Origin: Streptomyces sp. NBC_00483
GTDB lineage: Bacteria > Actinomycetota > Actinomycetes > Streptomycetales > Streptomycetaceae
NCBI RefSeq assembly: GCF_036013745.1
Contig: NZ_CP107880.1
Coordinates: forward strand, 2,232,001 to 2,296,000
Length of the DNA: 64,000 bases
Reading direction: 5' to 3'
A program made the translations under genes and the position numbers. This document shows, piece by piece, positions 38,014 to 47,401 of the stretch (position 1 is the first letter of the stretch; every line of letters begins with the position of its first letter). The notes under the pieces were generated by a model. It made no database searches. It saw only the letters and a program-made list of their open reading frames with translations, and had not been told where the DNA came from.

Positions 38014-38221
38014 GGCGACGCTCTCCTCTCTGGGCGGGCGCTGCGGCGGCGACCGCCGGGTGGGCGGGCGTCGCCGGATGGTCACTGCCGGGCCGATGCT
38101 GCCCTTCCGGATCACGGAAAGCGCAGACCAAGCGGCCGCGGCGTGTTGAGTATTCCCGATCCGGAGCGCCCCGTCACCAGTTAACGACCGCTTACTCCAA
38201 GTTTTTCTGCGGCAGCGGAAT

Positions 38222-38257
38222 TGGTTCGGACCATTGACCCCACTGGTCTAGTCCTTC
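38222..38257 (+). promoter_or_regulatory. Two DasR-responsive-element-like sites in the chitinase promoter
   Basis: TGGTTCGGACCA (38222-38233) and ACTGGTCTAGTCCT (from 38242) both resemble the dre consensus around TGGTCTAGACCA and form the direct-repeat pair typical of Streptomyces chitinase promoters. They are 65-100 bp before the start codon. DasR is known to control chitin utilisation genes through such sites. Confidence 0.65.
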
Positions 38258-38322
38258 TAAGGTGCGGCGCGCAGGTCCACAGCACGATCCCCCCAAGCTC
38301 CCCTCCCCCACGAGGAGACACG

Positions 38323-39564
<1,242 letters not shown>

Positions 39565-39650
39565 CCCCCCAGCCCCACGGAAATCGGCCTGCCCTACGGC
39601 GATCAGTCGGCCCCACAGGCACCCCCCACAGGCACCCCCCCCCACACGCT

Positions 39651-39690
39651 CCCCTGGCCGCACGCGCGCGTACGTGCGCGTGGTCAGGGG
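39651..39690. terminator. Convergent terminator between chitinase and TetR genes
   Basis: Long inverted repeat cccctggccgcacgcgcg / tgcgcgtggtcagggg around tac-containing centre. The right arm overlaps the stop codon of the tetR gene at 39684. Confidence 0.85.
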
Positions 39691-40313
39691 AGCACTGGCG
39701 CGGGGTACGAGGGTTCGAACTCCTCGATCACCCGCAGGGTTTCGCCGAGCGTGCGCACCAACAGGGCGCGCACCGTGTCCCGTTCGAGTTCGTGGTGGCC
39801 GATCCAGTCGAGCGTGATGCCCTCGACGCTGCACAGCCAGCCGAGCAGCGCGGTCCGTGCGAGTCGCGGCACCTGCGAAGTCCCGTACGCGGCCCGGGCG
39901 ATGGTGGCGATCAGCGCGTCGCGCACCCCGTCCCTGATGGCCTGCACCTGGGCGTCGAAGCCCACGCCACCCGTGACGATCGTGCGGTACGCCGCCTGGT
40001 TCCGCTCCGCGTAGCGCAGATAGCCCTCCACCGTGCGGTGCACCCGCTCCACGGGGGCCAGGTCGCCGACACTGCTCGCGCCGTCGACGAGTTCACCGAC
40101 GGACTCCTCGATGATCGCCAGGTAGTAGCCGCGCTTGGAGTCGAAGTAGTAGTAGATCAACCCCTTGGCCACGCCCGCGTGCTGCGCTATGTCGTCCATG
40201 GACAGCGCGTCGTAGGACGTGTCGGCGAACAACTTCCGTCCGATGGCGATGAGTTCGGCGCGGCGGGTGGCGGAGCGTTCGCTGCCGCGCACCCGCTGGT
40301 GGCTAGTGTTCAA
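39684..40313 (-). CDS. TetR-family transcriptional regulator (about 209 aa)
   Basis: Helix-turn-helix DNA-binding domain is clear: RAELIAIGRKLFADTSYDAL, DDIAQHAGVAKGLIYYYFDS, KRGYYLAIIEESVGELVD. The C-terminal ligand domain (residues 70-205) is divergent as usual. The listed start is TTG at 40313; a GTG at 40292 would remove seven residues. Convergent with chitinase and transcribed away from the SCO1431-like gene. Ligand and targets unknown. Confidence 0.88.
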   Translation of the reverse strand: MNTSHQRVRGSERSATRRAELIAIGRKLFADTSYDALSMDDIAQHAGVAKGLIYYYFDSKRGYYLAIIEESVGELVDGASSVGDLAPVERVHRTVEGYLRYAERNQAAYRTIVTGGVGFDAQVQAIRDGVRDALIATIARAAYGTSQVPRLARTALLGWLCSVEGITLDWIGHHELERDTVRALLVRTLGETLRVIEEFEPSYPAPVLP

Positions 40314-40434
40314 TTCCGGCCCTGGTCTCGGACTCCGTGCGAATGCCGCAGTATGGCACTTTCCGAGGCGCCCTCACGCCTGCGCGGCTAGGGCCGTGGT
40401 GGTGCGTGTCACGTCGGGGTGGGCGACGGACCGG

Positions 40435-40593
40435 TCACATCAGGCCGAGCTGTGTGACGAGCATCGCGAGGACCACGACGAAGGTCCAGCCCAGGACGTG
40501 TTCGAGGATCTTCGGCCCGTTGTCATCGGGCCCGCCGGTGCGGGTGCGGGTGCGCGTGGCGGCGGTGGAAGCGGTGGCGGAATGTGCGGTCAT
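40435..40593 (-). CDS. SCO1431-family small membrane protein (52 aa)
   Basis: Polar Thr/Ala/Arg-rich N-terminus (MTAHSATASTAATRTRTRTG), then GGPDDNGPKILEHVLGW and one membrane helix (TFVVVLAMLVTQLGLM) at the very C-terminus. This matches the SCO1431 family of Streptomyces as I remember it: length, the KILEHVLGWT junction and the LGLM end. ATG at 40593. Function unknown; tail-anchored topology expected. Confidence 0.85.
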   Translation of the reverse strand: MTAHSATASTAATRTRTRTGGPDDNGPKILEHVLGWTFVVVLAMLVTQLGLM

Positions 40594-40803
40594 GGATGTC
40601 TCGCTCGGGTCGAGGTTCGCGGTGCTGGTCCTGACTCCCCCGGCTGCGCCCTGGACCCGACGACGGGCCCAGCCCCTTGTGGCGCCTTCTCCACCTTGCC
40701 ATCGGATCGCTGTCGTGCCGCCGAGACCTTGGTCACGCACAACCGGGCCGCCGTGTCGTGCGTCCCACACTGCGACGCGTTCCGTCCGACCGGAAGGTTC
40801 CCG

Positions 40804-42285
40804 ATGAGCAGGTACCGGACATCACGCCGCAGAACCCGTCTCGTCCTCGCCGCGGCGATCACCGTCACCGCGGCGCTGACCGGCCCGGCGGCCGTCTCCC
40901 GGGCGGCGACCGACACCGCGACGCCGGGCGCCGCGGGCCTCGGCGACCCGATGTTCCCGCTCGACGGGAACGGGGGCTACACCGTGCGCCACTACACGCT
41001 GGACTTCGACTGGCGGGCGCCGAGGACCCCGTTCGCCGCCTCCACCACCGTCAAGGCCACGGCGACGCAGGCGCTGTCCCGCTTCGACCTCGACTTCGCC
41101 GGGAACGAGCTGCACTCGGTGACCGTGAACGGCCGCGCCGCGCAGACCCGGCGCGAGGGCGACGAGCTGATCGTCACGCCCGCCTCACCCATCCCCAAGG
41201 GCGGTTCCTTCACCGTGAAGGTCGGGTACACCGCCGACCCGACGCAGGTGCGCCACCGCGACGACGCGATCGAGGACTACGGCTGGATCCCGACGCCCGA
41301 CGGGACGGTTCTGTACCCGCAGCCCAACGGCGCCAAGATGATCTTCCCGTCCAATGACCACCCGAGCCGGCGCGCCCCCGTCACGTTCCGCGTGACGACC
41401 CCGGCCGACCGCACGGCCGTCGCGAACGGGCGCCTCGTCGACCGCACCGAGCGGAGCGACGGGCGGGTCCGCTGGACGTACGACTCCGAGCAGCCGATCG
41501 CGACGCAGCTGGTCCAACTGGCCATCGGTAGGTTCACGTTGATCGACAGCAAGGGTCCTGGCGGGCTGCCGCTGCGCGACGTCGTGCCGGACGCGCTCGT
41601 GGCGCCGACCAAGCAGTACCGCGACCTGACACCCGATCATCTGGCTTGGCTCCAGCAGAAGTTGGGCCCCTATCCGTTCAACCGGTACGGCGTCCTCGTC
41701 GGCGACACGGACCTCGCGGTGGCCCTGGAGACGCAGACGCTGTCGCTCGTGCCGAAGGCGGACCTGCTCGGCACGAAGGTCGACGCCGAGCGCAATCTCG
41801 TCCATGAGCTGGCCCACCAGTGGCTCGGCGACAGCGTCGGCATCGCCACCTGGTCCGACCTGTGGCTGAGCGAGGGCCACGCCCGCTTCTACGAGCGCTG
41901 GTACTCCGAGGAGCACGGCGGCGACAGCTTCGAGGCCGCGATGAAGACGGCGTACGAGAACCACGACCAGTGGCGCCACGACGCCGGCGCCCCCGCCGAG
42001 CCCACGGAGCCGAACCTCTTCAAGCGGATGCGCTACGACGGTTCGGCGCTCGTCCTGTACGCGCTGCGCGAGCAGGTCGGCGCGGAGACCTTCGCGAAGA
42101 TCGAGCGGGCGTGGGTCAGTCAGTACCGCGGGAAGACGGCGTCGACGGCCGACTACATCGCGCTCGCCTCGAAGGTCGCGGGCCACGACCTGAAGGGCTT
42201 CCTGCGACCGTGGCTGTACGGCTCCAGGACCCCGCCGATGCCGGGCCATCCCGACTGGGTGGTGAACCCGGTCGTCACCGGCTGA
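40804..42285 (+). CDS. Secreted M1-family zinc metallopeptidase (493 aa)
   Basis: Aminopeptidase-N-like exopeptidase. Signal peptide about residues 1-34 (RLVLAAAITVTAALTGPAA). Beta-sandwich N-domain, then catalytic domain with zinc motif HELAHQW (334-340) and the third ligand E357 in SEGHA, exact HEXXH-X18-E spacing. The exopeptidase motif usually GAMEN is replaced by ALETQT (about 307-312), as in a subgroup of shorter secreted M1 proteins lacking the C-terminal helical domain. ATG at 40804 is followed by a twin-arginine-like SRRRTRL, though ordinary Sec export is as likely. Confidence 0.92.
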   Translation: MSRYRTSRRRTRLVLAAAITVTAALTGPAAVSRAATDTATPGAAGLGDPMFPLDGNGGYTVRHYTLDFDWRAPRTPFAASTTVKATATQALSRFDLDFAGNELHSVTVNGRAAQTRREGDELIVTPASPIPKGGSFTVKVGYTADPTQVRHRDDAIEDYGWIPTPDGTVLYPQPNGAKMIFPSNDHPSRRAPVTFRVTTPADRTAVANGRLVDRTERSDGRVRWTYDSEQPIATQLVQLAIGRFTLIDSKGPGGLPLRDVVPDALVAPTKQYRDLTPDHLAWLQQKLGPYPFNRYGVLVGDTDLAVALETQTLSLVPKADLLGTKVDAERNLVHELAHQWLGDSVGIATWSDLWLSEGHARFYERWYSEEHGGDSFEAAMKTAYENHDQWRHDAGAPAEPTEPNLFKRMRYDGSALVLYALREQVGAETFAKIERAWVSQYRGKTASTADYIALASKVAGHDLKGFLRPWLYGSRTPPMPGHPDWVVNPVVTG

Positions 42286-42291
42286 GCCGCG

Positions 42292-42786
42292 TCACCGGCC
42301 GGCGACCCGCTCGTACACGACCCCGAAGTCCGTCTGCCACGCCTCTCCGTCCTTCGACGCCTCCCAGGCACCCGTGAGCGTGTCCCCCGACGCGTCGAAC
42401 CGGGCGGAGAAGCGCTGGTGGAAGTCCGGAGCGGACCGCCAGATCCGCAACTCCCCGTCGGTCAGGCGCAGCCCGTACACGCGCGAGACGCCGCGCCCGT
42501 CGGCGTAGAGCATCGTGAAGCGCCCGGCGGCGTCGTCGTATCCGATGTGGGCGACGGTCGGGAACGGGTGGTGTTCGCGCCAGCCCTCCGGCAGGGCGGC
42601 CGCGGTGTCCGGCGCGAGGTCGGCGCGCTGCACGAGGAAACCGCCGTCGGGCGTGCGCGCGTACGAGGTCGGGATCGGTCCGATCCGGCCGCCGGGAGCG
42701 CCCTCGACGAGTGCCCACTGCCGCCACTCGCCGAGGAGCGGGTCCAGCGTGGCCAGGGCCGGGTGGTTCGTGTTCTGCTGCCGCAT
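42292..42786 (-). CDS. Hypothetical protein, lipocalin/DUF1579-like (164 aa)
   Basis: Beta-rich cytosolic protein of about 160 residues. Starts with HPALATLDPLLGEWRQWALV and proceeds through strand-turn pairs (HIGYDDAAGRFTMLYADGRG, ASGDTLTGAWEASKDGEAW), the pattern of DUF1579/lipocalin-like proteins that bind small molecules. GGAGACACC precedes the ATG, next to a large hairpin. Converges with the M1 peptidase gene, 6 bp apart. Function unknown. Confidence 0.75.
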   Translation of the reverse strand: MRQQNTNHPALATLDPLLGEWRQWALVEGAPGGRIGPIPTSYARTPDGGFLVQRADLAPDTAAALPEGWREHHPFPTVAHIGYDDAAGRFTMLYADGRGVSRVYGLRLTDGELRIWRSAPDFHQRFSARFDASGDTLTGAWEASKDGEAWQTDFGVVYERVAGR

Positions 42787-42793
42787 GGTGTCT

Positions 42794-42839
42794 CCGTGGT
42801 CTCCTCACAGGGGTGCCCCTTCACATGAGGAGACCACGG
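42794..42839. terminator. Large nested hairpin between C39-like peptidase and hypothetical gene
   Basis: Perfect 14-bp arms, ccgtggtctcctca and tgaggagaccacgg, with an inner aggggtgcccct hairpin in the loop. It lies 32 bp after the peptidase stop and 8 bp before the start of the downstream gene, so it may terminate the former or fold as 5' leader of the latter. Confidence 0.75.
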
Positions 42840-42871
42840 CGGGCGGTCCGATTCATCGGTCCGCGCGGCGA

Positions 42872-44254
42872 TCAGCGCACGCCCACCGCCGCCAGCGCCT
42901 TGCGCTGCTTCTCGGTCGGGGCGGCCGGGAAGTACAGGTAGCAGACGCCGCCGGTGCCGGAGACGACCTTGTTGTCGGCGTTGTAGCGCTTGGTGCGCAG
43001 CCAGATGTTTTCCCACTCGCGCCTCTTGTAGACGCGGCGGACCGCGGCGTCGCTGGGAGAGGCCGGGTCGTTGGCGATCACGTCGCCGCCGGCGGTGAAG
43101 CCGATGACCGTCATCAGGTGTCCCGAGGTGCCGTAGCCCGCGCCGGTCAGCTCCTCCTTGAGGAACGACTGGGACGTTATGGCCGGGATACCGGCCGCGA
43201 TCAGCTTCTCCAGGTCGGCGAGGGAGGAGAGGCGGGTGACGACGCCCTGAAGGTCCTTGTACGTCGCCGCGTACGCCGCGTTGAACGGCCAGTTGCCGCA
43301 GCCCTCGTACTGGTAGTCATACGTATGACGTGCCGCGTGACAGACCTGCGGATCGGCGTACGACGGGTCCACCCAGGCCAGTTGCGCGGGCGTCGGCTTC
43401 CGGCCCCAGTACTCGATGATCATCTGCGAGGACGTGGGGCTGCACCAGGCCTCTCCCCCGTTGTCGTACTCGGGGTACTGGCCGACGTGGATGTTCTGGG
43501 AGTAGCGCGGGACCTTCAGCTCCTTGGCGAGGCCCGGCTTGGACGCGGGGACCGTGAAGCGGTCCGGGACGTCCGAGCCCATGGCGCCCAGGCGCCACAC
43601 CGTGGGCGCCGCCTTCGAACCCGGTGCGCGCAGCAGGGTCAGGCGCAGCTGGTAGGAGACCAGGCGCAGGCCCGAGGCCGCGTCGTCGATGGAGAACGTG
43701 TCCGTCCAGATGCTCGACTTCCCGTCCGACTGGTCGTCCACGGACGTGCGGCGGATGTCGGCGTCCTTGTCGTCGCCCGCTGTCCAGCGGCCCATGACGT
43801 ACCAGGGGGTCGTGGCGCCGTCCGTGTAGGTGCCCTGGAGTTCGATCTGGATCCAGGTGCCCTTCGGGGTGTGCGCGTTCCAGGACGCGATGACCTCGGT
43901 GGCGGGGGCCGAGAGCGCGTGGACCGGGGAGAGCCACTCGGCGTACTCCCACTGGGCCTTCTTCTTCAGATGCGGATCGGTGTACGTCGTCGTGCCGGCG
44001 GGCGCGCCGATCGTCACGCCGGGGCGCGCGCCGCTCACGACGCGCGTGCCGTGCGCGGTGCCGGAGCGCCAGTCGGCGGACGACGTCCAGGTGTGGTTGT
44101 CCACGAGGCGGTTCACGGCGCCCTTCCGCGCGGAGTGTGCGGGCGTGGCGGCGCGCGCTGCGCCCGTCGCGGCCGTCGTGGCGAGCGCGACGCCCGCGGC
44201 CGCCGCGAGAACGGTTCTCCGGGAGAGCGGGGACGGGGTTTCGGGTCGGGTCAT
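42872..44254 (-). CDS. Tat-exported C39-like peptidase family protein (460 aa)
   Basis: Secreted papain-fold protease. Twin-arginine signal (SRRTVLAAAAGVALATTAAT, then ARA). Residues 45-235 form a beta-rich domain; the catalytic domain has C271 in GGEAWCSPTSSQM, H379 in SGHLMTVIGF and the N/D pair 395-396 in VIANDPASP, a complete Cys-His-Asp set for the C39-like_2 group. ATG at 44254 starts directly at the Tat signal. Divergent from the kinase gene across 204 bases. Substrate unknown; secreted processing or scavenging is likely. Confidence 0.9.
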   Translation of the reverse strand: MTRPETPSPLSRRTVLAAAAGVALATTAATGAARAATPAHSARKGAVNRLVDNHTWTSSADWRSGTAHGTRVVSGARPGVTIGAPAGTTTYTDPHLKKKAQWEYAEWLSPVHALSAPATEVIASWNAHTPKGTWIQIELQGTYTDGATTPWYVMGRWTAGDDKDADIRRTSVDDQSDGKSSIWTDTFSIDDAASGLRLVSYQLRLTLLRAPGSKAAPTVWRLGAMGSDVPDRFTVPASKPGLAKELKVPRYSQNIHVGQYPEYDNGGEAWCSPTSSQMIIEYWGRKPTPAQLAWVDPSYADPQVCHAARHTYDYQYEGCGNWPFNAAYAATYKDLQGVVTRLSSLADLEKLIAAGIPAITSQSFLKEELTGAGYGTSGHLMTVIGFTAGGDVIANDPASPSDAAVRRVYKRREWENIWLRTKRYNADNKVVSGTGGVCYLYFPAAPTEKQRKALAAVGVR

Positions 44255-44458
44255 CGGCTGATCCCTCGGTCGTCGGTTCTGACGGACGTGACGGAGACGG
44301 AGACTGACGTGACAGGGTGCGCCAACTATGGCCGCCGGGGCGGGATTTCCACCAGCGTTTCGCAGCGGGGCACCAGCACGAATATTGGTCTTCACCACTG
44401 GCATGACCTGCGGCGGCGTGCGCGAAACCGATCCGGGCGGCGTCGTACCCTTGCGGCC

Positions 44459-45100
44459 GTGAGCTACCACCATGTGCCCCTCGCCGACTGCGCCGACCGG
44501 ATCCGCCGACTGCCGCCCTCCTGCGGCCCCGTGCGGCTCGTCGGCATCGACGGGCACGCGGGTTCCGGCAAGTCGACCTTCGCGGTGCGGCTCGCGGAGG
44601 CGCTCGGCGGGGCGCCGGTCCTGCGGATCGACGACCTCGCGAGCCACGACGCGCTCTTCGGCTGGACCGAGCGGCTGCGCGCCCAGGTCCTCGCTCCGCT
44701 CTCCCGCGGCGAGGCCGCGTGCTACGAGACGTACGACTGGAACGCCCGCCGCTACACCGCCGCGCGCGAACTGCCGCCCGCGGACGTCGTCCTGATCGAG
44801 GGCGTAGGGGCGGGGCGGGGCGAACTTCGGCCGGAACTCGCGATGTTGCTGTGGCTCGACATGCCCGGCGAGGCGGCGTGGGCACGAGGGCGGGCGCGGG
44901 ACGGCGAGGCGCAGCGGGAGTTCTGGGACGGCTGGATCCCAGCGGAGCGGGAGCACTTCAAAGAGAACCCTTCCCTCCCCTTCGCACACCTTTTGGTACG
45001 CGAGTGTCCAGAGGGATATGAGATGCGGGAAGGGCCTCGTGGGATCCCAACCTTGAAGGGGTCCATCACTCACAGTGATGGACCGCCAGCGGTCCGGTGA
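44459..45100 (+). CDS. Uridine-kinase-like P-loop protein (213 aa)
   Basis: Small P-loop kinase with Walker A VGIDGHAGSGKSTFAVRLAE, a lid region GWTERLRAQVLAPLSRGEAA, the YDWNARRYTAARELPPADVV segment typical of uridine-kinase-like proteins and a Walker B-like VVLIEGVGAGRGEL. The last part holds RDGEAQREFWDGWIPAEREH. Probably phosphorylates a nucleoside or related small molecule; the genuine Udk substrate residues cannot be confirmed. GTG at 44459. Cytosolic. Confidence 0.85.
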   Translation: MSYHHVPLADCADRIRRLPPSCGPVRLVGIDGHAGSGKSTFAVRLAEALGGAPVLRIDDLASHDALFGWTERLRAQVLAPLSRGEAACYETYDWNARRYTAARELPPADVVLIEGVGAGRGELRPELAMLLWLDMPGEAAWARGRARDGEAQREFWDGWIPAEREHFKENPSLPFAHLLVRECPEGYEMREGPRGIPTLKGSITHSDGPPAVR

Positions 45101-45507
45101 ACCTATGGAAACGGCCTTCCGCCACTTTCCGCGAGAGCTCCAACTCTGCTTGACCGAGGGGCCGTACAGGACTTACGTTCTCAATGTGCGGCCTTTCGGG
45201 ACCGCCTACAGACGCGAAGCCCCCGGTTGTTCCCCCGTGATCGGGGGCTTCGTTCTGCCCTCAACGCCCCTTCCCGGGCGCACCGAGGCGTCCTTCGCTC
45301 ACCCTCGGTCACCATTCGGCACCACGCTCACCTGCGCCGAATCCCCCCGCCCCGACCCCGATCCGACCGGGTCGCGCCCTACGGTCGAGCTCACCCCCGC
45401 AGGTACGATGCCCTCGGTGCGGTCTACGGACGGCTCGCTGTCCGCATCGTGACAACTCCCGTCCATGACAGAGCGGTTCATCGGGGGCACGGCTTGTGGG
45501 GGACGTG
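45101..45507. other. Intergenic region with one terminator; no supported gene
   Basis: About 400 bases. An ORF from ATG 45105 (METAFRHFPRELQLCLTEGP) is open but crosses the terminator hairpin at 45215-45252 and loses coding bias, so I do not call it. The end (45400-45420, ggtacgatg) looks like a promoter for the AAA ATPase gene. Confidence 0.5.
45215..45252 (+). terminator. Terminator after the P-loop kinase gene
   Basis: cgaagcccccg (45215-45225) pairs with cgggggcttcg (45242-45252), an 11-bp stem, followed by ttc. It follows the kinase gene by about 115 bases. Confidence 0.8.
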
Positions 45508-47370
45508 ATGAACTTCGGCACCGGTGCACAGGCCGGCCCGGCCGACCTCGCCTGGCTGCGAGGCGTCGACGCCTACACCATGGGTGCGTATCCGCAGGCG
45601 GAGGACGAATTCCGCACGGCGGTACGGATGGACCCGGGGATGGCCGACGGCTGGCTCGGGCTGCACGCCTTGCGCGTCGACACGACGACGGCGCTGCTGC
45701 GTATGTTCCGGCACCGCGACCGGTTCGGTGAGCAGCGCATGCGCCACCGGCGCACGCTCAACTCCTGGTACTGGCTGGGCTGGTGGGTGCAGCCGGTGCT
45801 CGAGCACCCGCGCGACCTGCTGCTCGCGCACGCCTCGCACTGGCTGGACGGGCGCCATGTCCCGGACCTGGACCGGGCGTTGGCGACCCTGCCGCCGTTC
45901 GACGCGGATCCACAGGTGCGGTTCCTGCACGCCTGCCGCTCGTACCTGGTGAAGGACTGGGATCAACTGGTCCGGCACACCGACCCGTTGACCGACGACC
46001 CGATGCTCGGCATCGAGGCCGGTCTCTTCGGCGGCATGGCCCGGGTGCGCCTGGAGATGTACGGGCAGGCGGAGCCGCTGCTCTCCTCGGCCCTGATGCG
46101 CTGTCGCAGCGAGCAGCCGCAGCGCAAGGAGCTGCGCTACTGGCTGGCCAGGGCCCATGAGGGCACCGGACGTTCGGCAGCCGCGCTCCCTCTGTACCGG
46201 GCGGTGCACCGGGTCGACCCCGCCTTCATGGACACCTCCGCGCGGCTCGCGGCGATCGCCGAGGGGGACGGGTACGGGGACTTCGGCGACGGGTCGGACC
46301 TCGCACCCCTGTCCATGACGGGGTATCAGGACGGGCCCGAAGGTGACATCGGCGATCCGCTGTACGAGAGCGACGGGCGGGATCTGAAGGTCACCGACCC
46401 CGATCTGCCGCCTCCCGGTGGCTCGGCCGCCGACGACGCCGACATGGTGCGGGAGAAGGCCGTGGTGCCGGTGCCCGCGCCGCCGCCGGCCAGCAGCACG
46501 GATCCGGTGCTCCTGGAGGAGGCGCTCAGCGAACTGGAGCGGATGGTGGGCCTGGAGCCCGTGAAGCGCCAAGTGAAGGCGCTGTCCGCCCAGTTGAACA
46601 TGGCGCGGCTGCGGTCCAGCCAGGGGCTTCCGGTCCAGCCGCCGAAACGGCACTTCGTGTTCTCCGGGCCCTCGGGTACGGGCAAGACGACCGTGGCGCG
46701 GATCCTGGGGCGGGTCTTCTACGCGCTCGGGCTGCTGGGAGGCGACCATCTGGTCGAGGCGCAGCGGGCGGACCTGGTGGGCGAGTATCTGGGGCAGACG
46801 GCCGTGAAGGCGAATGAACTCATCGACTCGGCGCTCGGTGGGGTGCTGTTCGTCGACGAGGCGTACGCGCTGTCCAACTCCGGCTACGGGAAGGGCGACG
46901 CGTACGGCGACGAGGCGCTTCAGGTGCTGCTGAAGCGGGCGGAGGACAACCGGGATCACCTGGTCGTGATCCTCGCCGGGTACCCGGAGGGGATGGACCG
47001 GCTGCTCGCCGCCAACCCCGGGCTTTCGTCGCGGTTCACGTCGCGGGTCGACTTCCCGTCGTACCGGCCGCTCGAACTCACCTCCATCGGCGAGGTGTTG
47101 GCCGCGGAGAACGGGGACGTGTGGGACGAGGAGGCGCGGGACGAGCTCCGCTCGATCGCCGGGCATGTGGTGGACCAGGGGTGGATCGACGAGCTCGGGA
47201 ACGGGCGGTTCCTGCGGACGCTGTACGAGAAGTCGTGTGCGTATCGCGATTTGCGGTTGACCGGATATGCGGTCGAGCCCACTCGGGATGACCTGGCGAC
47301 GTTGCGGTTGCCGGACCTGATGCAGGCGTATGGAGAGGTGTTGTCGGGGCGGGGGCCGTCCGCCGGGTGA
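45508..47370 (+). CDS. EccA/CbxX-like AAA ATPase with N-terminal TPR-like domain (620 aa)
   Basis: AAA ATPase of the CbxX/CfqX family, architecture like type VII secretion EccA: residues 1-250 are TPR-like helices (GVDAYTMGAYPQAEDEFRTA), an acidic linker, then the AAA domain with Walker A GPSGTGKT (387-394), Walker B GVLFVDEAY (445-453), sensor ILAGYPEGMDRLLAANPG and arginine finger region SSRFTSRVDFP. No other ESX gene (EccB-E, EsxA/B) is in the window, so it is an orphan. ATG 45508 has GGGGGA just upstream. Its role is probably chaperone-like remodelling; the client is unknown. Confidence 0.9.
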   Translation: MNFGTGAQAGPADLAWLRGVDAYTMGAYPQAEDEFRTAVRMDPGMADGWLGLHALRVDTTTALLRMFRHRDRFGEQRMRHRRTLNSWYWLGWWVQPVLEHPRDLLLAHASHWLDGRHVPDLDRALATLPPFDADPQVRFLHACRSYLVKDWDQLVRHTDPLTDDPMLGIEAGLFGGMARVRLEMYGQAEPLLSSALMRCRSEQPQRKELRYWLARAHEGTGRSAAALPLYRAVHRVDPAFMDTSARLAAIAEGDGYGDFGDGSDLAPLSMTGYQDGPEGDIGDPLYESDGRDLKVTDPDLPPPGGSAADDADMVREKAVVPVPAPPPASSTDPVLLEEALSELERMVGLEPVKRQVKALSAQLNMARLRSSQGLPVQPPKRHFVFSGPSGTGKTTVARILGRVFYALGLLGGDHLVEAQRADLVGEYLGQTAVKANELIDSALGGVLFVDEAYALSNSGYGKGDAYGDEALQVLLKRAEDNRDHLVVILAGYPEGMDRLLAANPGLSSRFTSRVDFPSYRPLELTSIGEVLAAENGDVWDEEARDELRSIAGHVVDQGWIDELGNGRFLRTLYEKSCAYRDLRLTGYAVEPTRDDLATLRLPDLMQAYGEVLSGRGPSAG

Positions 47371-47401
47371 CGCGGTGGCGGACGGCTCCCGCCCGGAAAA
47401 G

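Noticed and set aside
42872..45073. Extending the C39-like peptidase upstream to a 733-codon frame
   Set aside because: The extension is antisense to the P-loop kinase gene and would bury the twin-arginine signal peptide in the middle of the protein.
45105..45452. A small ORF after the P-loop kinase gene
   Set aside because: It runs through an 11-bp terminator stem and loses G/C third-position bias, and I see no ribosome site or relative.
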